This document shows, in pieces, positions 35,276 through 43,295 of a stretch of DNA of 64,000 nucleotides (within the stretch, counting starts at the first letter, position 1; every line of letters starts with the position of its first letter). This DNA comes from Paraburkholderia tagetis (GTDB lineage: Bacteria; Pseudomonadota; Gammaproteobacteria; Burkholderiales; Burkholderiaceae). Where the stretch lies: NCBI RefSeq assembly GCF_022213065.1, contig NZ_JAKLJA010000002.1:372001-436000 (forward strand), read 5' to 3'. Under the pieces are notes generated by a model. That model had not been told where the DNA came from. It did not search any database and worked only from the letters and a program-made list of their open reading frames with translations. Position numbers and translations under genes: made by a program.

Positions 35276-36184
35276 ATGGCTGATTTCAACGAAGCCGACC
35301 TGAACCTGGTGCGCGTGTTTCAGGCGATCCTCGAAGAACGCAGTCTCACGCGTGCGGGCCAGCGTCTTGGCCTGTCACAACCGGCCATCAGCTATGCACT
35401 GGGGCGGCTGCGCGTGATGTTCGACGACCCGCTATTCGTTCGCTCTCCTGATGGCATGCTGCCCACGCCCACCGCGCAGCAACTCGCGCTGCCGCTCGGA
35501 CGCGCGATTGCGTCGATACGCGAGGCGCTGCGTCACGGCGAGCCGTTCGATCCGGCCACCAGCTCGCGCGAATTCCATCTTTCGATGACGGACGCAGGCG
35601 AGCAGTTCTTCCTGCCGCCGCTATGCGAAATGCTTCAGCGCGTGGCCCCGCACGTGAAGCTGGAAGCGCGCCAGGCGCCCGTGGCCGAGGTGACCGAGCA
35701 GTTGCGCCTCGGGCAGCTCGATCTCGCCATCGGCAATCTGCCGGCGCTCAAGCCGCACACGCACAGCGCCCTGCTCTTCGACGAACCCTATGTGTGCATG
35801 ACGCGCCGGCGCGCGGGGTTGCCTGCGCGGCGCATGTCGCGGGAGCGCTTTCTGGATATGCAGCACATCATGGTGGTATCGAGCGAGAGCAGCCACCGTA
35901 CCATCAACGATTCACTGCGTGCGGCGGGCCTCGAACGCAAGATCGCGCTGCGCGTGCCGCATTTTTCGGTGGTGCCGCAAATTCTCCGGCGCACCGACTG
36001 GATGGTGGCCTTGCCGCGTCGCGTTGCGCGCTTTTTCAACGAGTACGATCAGTTCGTTATCTATGATTTGCCGGTGGATATGCCGAGTGTGGAGGTCACT
36101 GTGCATTGGCATGAGACTTTCGATAACGATGAAGGTAATCGTTGGTTTCGTGAGTTGACGGTTCAGACGCTGCGGAAGGTGTGA
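35276..36184 (+). CDS. LysR-family regulator of the CoA ligase cluster
   Basis: A 302-residue regulator: HTH at about 5-62 (LVRVFQAILEERSLTRAGQRLGLSQPAISYALGRL) and a periplasmic-binding-protein-like effector domain. The N-terminal layout ADFNEADLNLVRVFQAI places it near NodD/NahR/LinR-type regulators, which respond to aromatic or cyclic compounds. It is divergent from the CoA ligase/MHS/thiolase/DUF35 genes, which it most likely controls. Confidence 0.93.
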   Translation: MADFNEADLNLVRVFQAILEERSLTRAGQRLGLSQPAISYALGRLRVMFDDPLFVRSPDGMLPTPTAQQLALPLGRAIASIREALRHGEPFDPATSSREFHLSMTDAGEQFFLPPLCEMLQRVAPHVKLEARQAPVAEVTEQLRLGQLDLAIGNLPALKPHTHSALLFDEPYVCMTRRRAGLPARRMSRERFLDMQHIMVVSSESSHRTINDSLRAAGLERKIALRVPHFSVVPQILRRTDWMVALPRRVARFFNEYDQFVIYDLPVDMPSVEVTVHWHETFDNDEGNRWFRELTVQTLRKV

Positions 36185-36220
36185 GGTGAGCTGGTTGCGC
36201 TGCGCGCGGGTTGTGAGTTT

Positions 36221-36320
36221 CCTTGTGTTTCCTTGTGTTTCCTCGTGTTTCCTCGTGTTTCCTCGTGTTTCCTCGCGCTTCCTCGCGTTTCCTCGCGTTT
36301 CCTCGCGTTTCCTCGCGTTT
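36221..36320. repeat. Ten copies of a 10-bp tandem repeat (cctcgtgttt / cctcgcgttt)
   Basis: The unit is in exact 10-base register over 100 bases, directly after the LysR gene and running into the outer tip of the long inverted repeat. The unit equals the sequence at that tip (cgtttccttg), suggesting it was amplified from it. Open frames across it (Arg/Lys/Glu-rich) are artefacts of the repeat. Confidence 0.95.
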
Positions 36321-36875
36321 CCTTGTGATCGTGTCGGTCTATTAGCGTTGCCCCTGTGCGGGGCGGCACCTACTTTTCTTTGCCGCGGCAAAGAAAAGTA
36401 GGCAAAAGAAAGCCGCTCAAACCGCTAGTATGACGCCGTCCACCACTTGCCTGTAATCGGAGCGGTTCCGGAGCGTCTGCCACCACGCGCCGTACAACGA
36501 AGTGACTAAGGACTCATACCTCCGGCGGCGCTGCGCGCGCCGTGGGGCATAATCCAAAACCAGTGGGATGCATGCGAACCGATGCAGCGCATGCGCATTC
36601 AAATGCTTGGCAGTACGTGTGGTTTCCCGTGCAGACCCGACCGCTGCGCGCGTAGCGAGCAGCGGGATGAATGAGTCCTTTGTCACTCAGTTTAAAGGTG
36701 CGAGGTGACGGATGCCCCGGAACCGCTCCGATGATGGGCAAGTGGTGTACTGCGTCACACTGGCGGTTTGAGCCGCTTTCTTTTGCCTACTTTTCTTTGC
36801 GGCTGCAAAGAAAAGTAGGTGCCGCCCCGCACAGGGGCAACACTAATAGACCGACACGATCACAAGGAAACGCGA
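36313..36875. repeat. Long inverted-repeat element, 159-bp arms
   Basis: Left arm 36313-36471 and right arm 36717-36875 are reverse complements with roughly 90 percent identity by eye; the loop is 245 bases. Each arm contains smaller palindromes: a gttgcccc/ggggc block and cctacttttctttgc/gcaaagaaaagtagg. No transposase is encoded in the loop. The same outer sequence recurs as a compact palindrome at 58089-58185, so this is a repeat family. Confidence 0.9.
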
Positions 36876-36894
36876 AAAAAAAATCGCGCCCAAT

Positions 36895-38172
36895 CTAATT
36901 ACGTACCACCACCCCCATCCCTTTCATACTGCTCCGATAGCTCGTGGGCGCGAAAACGGCGGTCAGCCCCGCCATCATGAAAACGATAGCGAGATGCATC
37001 AACCATGCGGTAGTAAAGCTCGCACCGGCATCGCGCAGCCAGCCAACCAGCCACGGTCCGCCGGCGGCGACCAGAAAACCCACCCCCTGCACGAAAGCCG
37101 CCAGTGCACCTGCGTGCCGTGCATCATGCAAATGATCGAGCGTCACAATCAGGCTCAGCGAGAAAAAGCCACCCAGTCCAAATCCCGCGCATGCTACCCA
37201 TAGCGACGGCGAAAAGCCCGGCACGATCGCGAGGCCGGCGAAACCCAGGCCCTGGAGCCCCATCGTCAGCCACAGGATCTGGCGCCGGTCGTCGGAGCGG
37301 CGCGCGAGCATCGGCATCACGAATGCCGACGTCGCCTGGCACAAGGCCATCCACGCAAGCAGGTTGCCGCTTGCCTGCGGGCTCGTGCCCAGTTGGCGAT
37401 AAAAGGACGGCAGCCATGTGACGAGGCTCGAAAAGCCGCTGTTCGTAAGGCCGAAAAATATCGCCAGCTCCCACGCGCGCCGATTGCGGACGAAGCGCGC
37501 AACCGACGGCGGCTTGCCGGCGACGGCGGCCGTGTCGTGCGGTGCGCGCGCCAGCCACAGCGCGAGCATGCCGAAGGCCGGTACGGCCCAGATCGCGAGC
37601 GCGAAATGCCAGCCGGCATGGGCCGCGAGCCACGGGCTCGCTACGGCGCCGATCGCGCCTCCGCCGACGAGCGACGCCGAATAGAGACCCATCGCGACCG
37701 GCACGCGATGAGGGAACCAGTGCTTCGTGATGCCAGGCATCAGCGCCTGGATCGCCGCGACGCCCGTGCCCGCGATCCCCGCGCTGACGATGAGGCTCGT
37801 TCCGCTGCTCACCCAACCGCGCAACGCGCAGCCGAGCGCGAGCAGCGACAGCGCGAACGCAAGCGAGCGCCGTTCGCCGAAGCGCCCCGCCAGCCCGAAG
37901 CCGAACCAGCCAATCACGCCCATCAGCAGGAACGGCAGCGTGGTCAGCAGCGCCGCAGAGCGGAATGTGAGGCCCGTGTCGTGGCGCAAGAGATCCAGTA
38001 CGGGGCCGACCGAGGTCAGGAACGGGCGCAGATTGAGGCCCACGAGCACCAGCATGGCCAGCGCACCGGCCGATGCGCGGACCGCATGCGAGCACGCCGT
38101 GTTCGAGGTAGAGGAATTGGACATCGTCGCTTCGCTGCTTGTTGTGGGCATCGGTGCTTCGGGATTATTCAT
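36895..38172 (-). CDS. CynX/NimT-family MFS transporter
   Basis: A 425-residue MFS protein with about twelve helices. LVLVGLNLRPFLTSVGPVL (about 40-58) is the signature of the cyanate/nitroimidazole transporter family, followed by LGCALRGW and KHWFPHRVPVAMGLYSASLVGGG. The first 33 residues are a Ser/Thr/Asn-rich soluble lead-in; starts at residues 8 or 17 are possible. It follows the Lrp/AsnC gene by 20 bases on the same strand. The stop codon is only 20 bases from the long inverted repeat. The real substrate is unknown; amino acids or organic anions are possible. Confidence 0.9.
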   Translation of the reverse strand: MNNPEAPMPTTSSEATMSNSSTSNTACSHAVRASAGALAMLVLVGLNLRPFLTSVGPVLDLLRHDTGLTFRSAALLTTLPFLLMGVIGWFGFGLAGRFGERRSLAFALSLLALGCALRGWVSSGTSLIVSAGIAGTGVAAIQALMPGITKHWFPHRVPVAMGLYSASLVGGGAIGAVASPWLAAHAGWHFALAIWAVPAFGMLALWLARAPHDTAAVAGKPPSVARFVRNRRAWELAIFFGLTNSGFSSLVTWLPSFYRQLGTSPQASGNLLAWMALCQATSAFVMPMLARRSDDRRQILWLTMGLQGLGFAGLAIVPGFSPSLWVACAGFGLGGFFSLSLIVTLDHLHDARHAGALAAFVQGVGFLVAAGGPWLVGWLRDAGASFTTAWLMHLAIVFMMAGLTAVFAPTSYRSSMKGMGVVVRN

Positions 38173-38192
38173 GGTCGTAGCGCGACTTCACC

Positions 38193-38699
38193 TCAACCTT
38201 CGTCCTGCGCAACCGGCGCAATCGGCGCAATCGGCGCAATCGGCACTTCGAGCCCGACCTTCACGCGGCTCATGCTCACGAGCGTCTTGAAGCGCTTCAC
38301 GTTGTTATTCGAAAAGAACAACTGGCGCGTGAGTTCAGTGTACTGATCCATATTGCGCACCGCGAGAATCAGAACGAAATCCCATTCGCCCGCCACGTAA
38401 TAGCACTGCTGAATCTGCGGGCACTGTGCGAACGTGCGCTTCATGGCGTCGAGCAGATCGATCTGCTCGCTTTCCACTTCGACGGTCACGACAATCGTAA
38501 TGGGATGGTCGACCTTTTCGGGCGCAACGATCGCCGCGTAGTGATCGATCACGCCTTCGTCGGCGAGGCGCCGCAGCCGGCGGTTCACCGCAGCAGTCGA
38601 GAGATTCACGCGCGCGCCCAGTTCGTTCTGCGGAACCTGCGCGTCGCGCTGCACCTCCATCAGCAGCTTGCAGTCGAAAGAGTCGAGATGGGTCGCCAT
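38193..38699 (-). CDS. Lrp/AsnC-family transcriptional regulator
   Basis: A 168-residue regulator with an N-terminal HTH (about 5-62, ELGARVNLSTAAVNRRLRRLADEGVI) and a RAM ligand-binding domain (about 68-150, MDQYTELTRQLFF). The extreme C-terminus has repeated Ile-Ala-Pro triplets from a short in-frame repeat. It is divergent from the diaminopropionate ammonia-lyase gene and is followed by the transporter, so an amino-acid effector is likely for both arms. Confidence 0.94.
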   Translation of the reverse strand: MATHLDSFDCKLLMEVQRDAQVPQNELGARVNLSTAAVNRRLRRLADEGVIDHYAAIVAPEKVDHPITIVVTVEVESEQIDLLDAMKRTFAQCPQIQQCYYVAGEWDFVLILAVRNMDQYTELTRQLFFSNNNVKRFKTLVSMSRVKVGLEVPIAPIAPIAPVAQDEG

Positions 38700-38879
38700 T
38701 TACGTGAGGTCCGCTATTACCCGTTATTCCCTAGGGAAGATCGATATTTTTTTGCGCGTGCAGCCGCAATTATGAGACTTTTTCGCGCTCCCTGCGCAAT
38801 ATCATCTCTGGGTCGGCGGCGTTCGCGCCGCACATTCAAATCGTCGAGGCCATGCCCGGCCCAGCAGGAGCAACGTCAC

Positions 38880-40175
38880 ATGCCGATCGCCAATCCCCGC
38901 GCCGCTCGCAGTTATCCCGAGACGCTGCGCGCCATCCTGAACATGAAATCCGGCGATGAAAGCCGCGCGTGGCTCTCGAACTGGGCGTTGATCAACGCGG
39001 AGCCGACTCCACTTTGGGACCTGCCCCACGCTGCCGCGCAACTCGGCATTGCGCGACTCGCCGTGAAAGACGAATCGCTGCGCTCTCCGCTGGGCAGTTT
39101 CAAGGCGCTCGGCGCGCCCATTGCGCTGATGCGGCTGATCGTGCGCCTCTGGCCCACTCATGACATCGATCCGAAAGCGTTGATCGAAGGCCGCAATCGC
39201 GAGTTGGTGTCGAACCTCACGGTCATCAGCGCCACCGACGGCAACCACGGCAAAGCGCTTGCCGCAGCGGCCCAGTCGATCGGATGCCACTGCGTGATCG
39301 TCCTGCACGCGAACGTCAGCGCGGAACGCGAGCAGGCCATTGCGGCCTATGGTGCGCGCATCGTGCGCATCGCCGGCAATTACGACGAATCGGTCGAGCA
39401 TGCGGCCCAACTCGCAAAGACCAATGGCTGGCATGTCGTGTCCGATACTTCATACGAAGGCTATGAAGCGATTCCGCGCGATGTGATGCAGGGTTACGGC
39501 ACGATTGCGGCGGAAATCATCGAGCAATCGTGCGCGGCGGCGAGCGAGCCCGCTTTCACTCACGTCTTCCTGCAAGGCGGCGTGGGCGGACTCGCCGCCG
39601 GCGTCGCCAGCTACCTGTGGGAGCACTATGGCGCGAATCGCCCGCGCTTCATCGTGGTCGAGCCACGGCAGGCCGATTGCCTCTATCAAAGCGCGCTCGC
39701 GGGACGCGCCGCGAAAGCCACGGGATCGGTCGACTCGGTAATGGCCGGCCTCGCGTGCGGAGAGGCATCGCCGCTCGCATGGCAGATCCTTCAAGCGTGC
39801 GTCGACGACTTCATGCTGATCGAGGACGACGACGCCGTGGCGGCCATGCGCACGCTCGCCGCCGTCGCCGTAGCAAGCACCGGCGCAGGCACCGACGCAG
39901 GCACCGACGCGGACACCGACGTGCCCATCGTTTCCGGCGAATCGGGTGCCGCCGGCCTGGCTGGCCTTGCGAAGCTGATGCGCGACCCCGCCCTCGCCCG
40001 TGCGGTGGGACTGGGCGCCCAGTCGCGCGTCCTGCTGATCAGCACCGAAGGCGCGACGGCGCCCGGCGTTTATGCGGAACTCGTTGGCGTGCCCGCAGAA
40101 ACCGTGGCCGCGCGCCGCAACGAATGGACCGCGCGATTGAACGCACAACGTGCCATGCAACTGGCGCACCAATAA
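38880..40175 (+). CDS. Diaminopropionate ammonia-lyase-like PLP enzyme
   Basis: Fold-type II PLP enzyme; diaminopropionate ammonia-lyase splits 2,3-diaminopropionate into pyruvate and two ammonia. The product has 431 residues with the PLP lysine K75 in LGSFKALGAP, ATDGNHGKALAAAA for the phosphate or substrate loop, DTSYEGYEAIPRDVMQGYGTI, and FLQGGVGGLAAGVASYLWE. An Ala/Gly/Thr/Asp repeat (AGTDAGTDADTD, about 335-350) is an unusual insert. ATG 38880 is chosen over the long upstream open frame, which is antisense to the Lrp gene. It is followed 31 bases later by an M20 amidohydrolase. Confidence 0.9.
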   Translation: MPIANPRAARSYPETLRAILNMKSGDESRAWLSNWALINAEPTPLWDLPHAAAQLGIARLAVKDESLRSPLGSFKALGAPIALMRLIVRLWPTHDIDPKALIEGRNRELVSNLTVISATDGNHGKALAAAAQSIGCHCVIVLHANVSAEREQAIAAYGARIVRIAGNYDESVEHAAQLAKTNGWHVVSDTSYEGYEAIPRDVMQGYGTIAAEIIEQSCAAASEPAFTHVFLQGGVGGLAAGVASYLWEHYGANRPRFIVVEPRQADCLYQSALAGRAAKATGSVDSVMAGLACGEASPLAWQILQACVDDFMLIEDDDAVAAMRTLAAVAVASTGAGTDAGTDADTDVPIVSGESGAAGLAGLAKLMRDPALARAVGLGAQSRVLLISTEGATAPGVYAELVGVPAETVAARRNEWTARLNAQRAMQLAHQ

Positions 40176-40206
40176 ACCGGCATTGACGATCGACGAGAAC
40201 GAATCC

Positions 40207-41370
40207 ATGGAAAGCACGCTGCAAGGCCAACTCAAGAGCTGGCGCCGGCATCTGCACCAACGCCCGGAAACCGGCTTCGAGGAAGTCAATACGTCCGACT
40301 ATGTTGCGAGCATCCTCAGGACGCTGGGCCTCGAAGTCCATCGCGGCATTGGCGGCACCGGGCTCGTGGCGAATCTCACGGTCGGCAGCGGCAAGCGCGT
40401 CATCGGCCTGCGCGCCGACATGGATGCGCTGAACATCGCCGAATGCGCGCCCGGTCGCGAGCATGCTTCGCTCAACGCGGGAAAAATGCATGCGTGCGGA
40501 CACGACGGCCATATGTCGATGATCCTCGGCGCCGCTCGCCTGCTGGCCGAACGGCGCGATTTCGACGGCACCGTGCGCTTTATCTTCCAGCCCGCCGAGG
40601 AGCACGGCCGCGGCGCCAAGGCGATGATGGCGGACGGCCTGTTCGAACGGTTTCCCGTGGACGCGATTTTCGGTGCGCACAATATGCCCGGCATGCCGGC
40701 CGGCAGCTTTGCGACACGCGCGGGCGGCATCATGGCGAGCGAGGATAACTTCGTTATCCATATCAAGGCGCGCGGCACGCACGCGGCGCGCCCGCATATG
40801 GGCGTGGACCCCATCGTGATCGCGTCGCAAATCGTGCTCGCGTTGCAGACCATCGTTTCGCGCAATCTCGACCCCAGCCTGCAAGCCGTGATTTCATGCA
40901 CGGAGTTCATCACGGACGGCATCCGCAATGTCATTCCGTCGAACGTGCTCATCAAGGGCGACACGCGCAGCTATTCGAAAGCGGTGCAAACGCTGCTCGA
41001 GACGCGCATGCGGGAAATCAGCGTGGGCATCTGCGCGACGCACGGCGTGGAGTGCGGCTTCGAATACACGCACGAATTCGCGCCAACGGTCAATTCGCCC
41101 GAATATGTGGAGGTTGCCGTCAACGCCGCGCGCAATGTGGCCGGCGAATCGGCCGTCGATGCGAACGTCCAGCCGATGATGATCTCTGAAGATTTCGGCG
41201 CTTTTCTTCAGGCCGTTCCCGGCAATTTCGTCTTTATCGGCAACGGCGATGTGCCGGAGCGCGGAGGCGTGCCGCTGCATAACGCGAGCTACGATTTCAA
41301 CGACGACATCCTGATGACCGGCGCGCGCTATTTCGCGGAACTCGCGCGGCTTGAATTGCCGGTTCGCTGA
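40207..41370 (+). CDS. M20-family amidohydrolase (hippurate hydrolase/aminoacylase type)
   Basis: Cytoplasmic metallo-amidohydrolase that removes N-acyl groups from amino acids. The 387 residues have GLRADMDALNI, MHACGHDGHMSM, PAEEHGRGAKAMM and a dimerisation domain in the middle, ending in a metal ligand region near NASYDFNDD. ATG 40207 is chosen; the longer frame overlaps the previous gene. Together with the ammonia-lyase it could free and then break down an N-acyl-diaminopropionate. The E. coli ygeX-ygeY pair is a similar combination. Confidence 0.9.
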   Translation: MESTLQGQLKSWRRHLHQRPETGFEEVNTSDYVASILRTLGLEVHRGIGGTGLVANLTVGSGKRVIGLRADMDALNIAECAPGREHASLNAGKMHACGHDGHMSMILGAARLLAERRDFDGTVRFIFQPAEEHGRGAKAMMADGLFERFPVDAIFGAHNMPGMPAGSFATRAGGIMASEDNFVIHIKARGTHAARPHMGVDPIVIASQIVLALQTIVSRNLDPSLQAVISCTEFITDGIRNVIPSNVLIKGDTRSYSKAVQTLLETRMREISVGICATHGVECGFEYTHEFAPTVNSPEYVEVAVNAARNVAGESAVDANVQPMMISEDFGAFLQAVPGNFVFIGNGDVPERGGVPLHNASYDFNDDILMTGARYFAELARLELPVR

Positions 41371-41382
41371 GCGCCGCGATCA

Positions 41383-41456
41383 AGGCCACGCTTAATACCG
41401 CGCCTAATACCGCGCCTAATACCACGATTAATACCGCGATTAATGCCACGCTTATC
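41383..41456. repeat. 12-bp tandem repeat (cctaataccgcg) between convergent genes
   Basis: About five copies, drifting to gattaataccgc, fill the gap after the M20 gene. Confidence 0.85.
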
Positions 41457-42336
41457 AGGCCTTCTGCGCGAACGGACGCCACCCGTCGTGCCGGAACGCC
41501 GTGGCGAAAAACAAGACCTGATAGCGGATCGCGTTCGACCAGTACGACCACGTATGTCCGCCGGGACGCTCCACATAATCGTGCGGCACGCCCAGCGCAA
41601 TGAGCTTGTCGTGCAGCACGCGGTTCGACTGCACGAAATAATCGCTCACGCCGCAGTCGATCGTGAGCGCGATATGCGCATGCTCGAAGCTGCTCGCGCC
41701 CTCCACGATGGCGTTGCGGGTCCAGAAGTCGGCGTGGCGCGCGGGATCGCCGAATACGCGCTCGATGCCGGGCTCATCGTCGCAATTGCGCGGATCGACC
41801 GCGCCGCTGATGCTGCCGGCCGCGCCAAACGTCTCCTGATGATCGAGCGCGATGCGCAGCGCGCCGAAGCCGCCCATGCTCAGGCCCGTGATCGCTCGCC
41901 TCTCGCGCGAGGCGAGCGTGCGGAAGTGCGCGTCGATATACGACACCACTTCGGTGCCCACATAGGTTTCGTAGCGGCTCGCGGGATCGAACGGGCTGTC
42001 GATATACCAACTCTCGCGGCCGCCGTCCGGCATCACGAGCATCACGTGATAGCGGTCCGCCAGCTTGCCGATCCGCGTGTTCGAGGTCCAGTCCGCATGG
42101 TTGCCGCCCGAGCCGTGCAGCACGTAGATCACCGGATAGCGCGTCGCCCCGCTGCTGCGCGCGTAATCGTCGGGCAGCACCACGGTGGCGCCGAATGCGC
42201 GGTGCATCGCCGCGCTGGGGATCGAGACCACTCTCGTCTGAAAAGCCCAGCCTGGAATACTCACGCATAGCCCAAACAGCGAGGCCAGAAACAGCGCGAG
42301 AAACTTGAGGGGTCGAAACGCGCGGGCGGTATGCAT
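41455..42336 (-). CDS. Exported esterase, esterase D/antigen-85-like fold
   Basis: A 293-residue alpha/beta hydrolase with an N-terminal signal sequence (FLALFLASLFGLCVSIPGWA, cleavage expected near 31), then VVLPDDYARSSGATRYPVIYVLHGSGGNHADW, nucleophile elbow GLSMGGFGAL, a likely acid in the DPRNCDDEPG region and His in PGGHTWSYW. This is the layout of tributyrin esterase/S-formylglutathione-hydrolase-like secreted esterases. It stands alone between convergent and divergent neighbours. Substrate unknown. Confidence 0.9.
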   Translation of the reverse strand: MHTARAFRPLKFLALFLASLFGLCVSIPGWAFQTRVVSIPSAAMHRAFGATVVLPDDYARSSGATRYPVIYVLHGSGGNHADWTSNTRIGKLADRYHVMLVMPDGGRESWYIDSPFDPASRYETYVGTEVVSYIDAHFRTLASRERRAITGLSMGGFGALRIALDHQETFGAAGSISGAVDPRNCDDEPGIERVFGDPARHADFWTRNAIVEGASSFEHAHIALTIDCGVSDYFVQSNRVLHDKLIALGVPHDYVERPGGHTWSYWSNAIRYQVLFFATAFRHDGWRPFAQKA

Positions 42337-42593
42337 GAGTGGTCGCTCTGGTTCAGACTGCCACGAAATACCACGAGGTACAGCACGACGGACACAACGG
42401 CTGCAACGACTCTAGCAACGGCCACTTACAACCAAATTTCGACGAACCCTACGACTACATTTACGCGCGGCACGGATTATGAAAGCCGGGATTATTTTGT
42501 TACACCTCTTACCCGAGCCACCCCCACCCGTTACAGAGACCTTTCATGCGGGTCGCTATACTCAGCACCGGCTCAAAAACAAGTGGATTATCC

Positions 42594-43034
42594 ATGTCGA
42601 AGAAAATTATCCCGATGGTTGCGATTGCGGCACTGGCCGCTGCGGTTTCGTTGCCCGCCACGGCTGGCGACATGAATAACGCGCTGGGCGGCGGGCTTGG
42701 CGGCCTGGCCGGCGCGGCGATTGGCGGCGCGGTGGGCGGCCCCACGGGTTCCGTGATCGGCGGCGCAGTGGGCGGCGGCGCAGGCGGCGCGGTCACGTCG
42801 AACCGTCGGGAACGCACGGGCGCCATCATCGGCGGCGCACTGGGCGGCGGCGCGGGCACGGCAGCGGGCAACGCCATGGGCGGCCGCGGCGGTGGCCTCG
42901 TTGGCGCGGCGCTGGGCGGCGGCGCAGGTGCAGCGCTTGGCGGCAATATCTCGCGCTCCAATTCCTACGCCAACGATTACTCGCGCGGCTATCACGGCCA
43001 TCATCACCATCACAAGCACCGCGATTGGGATTAA
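42594..43034 (+). CDS. Glycine-zipper exported protein with His-rich tail
   Basis: The product has 146 residues: signal peptide (MSKKIIPMVAIAALAAAV, cleavage after ATA at about 24), two or three Gly-zipper repeats (GGAIGGAVGGPTGSVIGGAVGG and similar), a charged break SNRRERTG, and a tail YHGHHHHHKHRDWD. Gly-zipper proteins of this size insert in or associate with the outer membrane (YmgG/Rick_17kDa-type). The His cluster could bind metal. The first ATG of the longer frame (42546) would not give a signal peptide. Confidence 0.85.
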   Translation: MSKKIIPMVAIAALAAAVSLPATAGDMNNALGGGLGGLAGAAIGGAVGGPTGSVIGGAVGGGAGGAVTSNRRERTGAIIGGALGGGAGTAAGNAMGGRGGGLVGAALGGGAGAALGGNISRSNSYANDYSRGYHGHHHHHKHRDWD

Positions 43035-43183
43035 TGCGGGATCAAGCCCGCACTGGGCTTGAAATATCCGCGACTTACTTGCCAGCGCTTCTAACTCGTT
43101 GCGCTGCGCAACGGGCGCCTCAGACCCAGCGGCATTGTTACGACGAAAGCCGTAACGCCGCCTGTTCTCGATGCAATGGCGAT

Positions 43184-43217
43184 AAAAAAGGCAGCGGCCC
43201 TTGCGGAGCGCTGCCTT
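43184..43217 (-). terminator. Rho-independent terminator of maeB
   Basis: On the minus strand AAGGCAGCG and CGCTGCCTT pair across an 11-12 base loop and are followed by TTTTTT. It lies 80 bases past the maeB stop. Confidence 0.85.
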
Positions 43218-43295
43218 CCTTCGCTGCCTTCCCTATATCAACCGCGTCATCAACGGCGCGCCACCTGCGCGCGCGCCTGGCTCAATCGGTCACAA

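Noticed and set aside
36221..36320. CRISPR-like array
   Set aside because: The repeats are 10 bp and contiguous with no spacers; no cas gene is present.
35912..36391. Open frames giving Arg-Lys-Glu-Thr repeats near 36.2-36.4 kb
   Set aside because: They come from the 10-bp tandem repeat read in different frames, not from a gene.
36472..36716. Transposase gene in the loop of the inverted repeat
   Set aside because: Only short frames exist in 245 bases and none resembles a transposase; the element is treated as a non-coding repeat.
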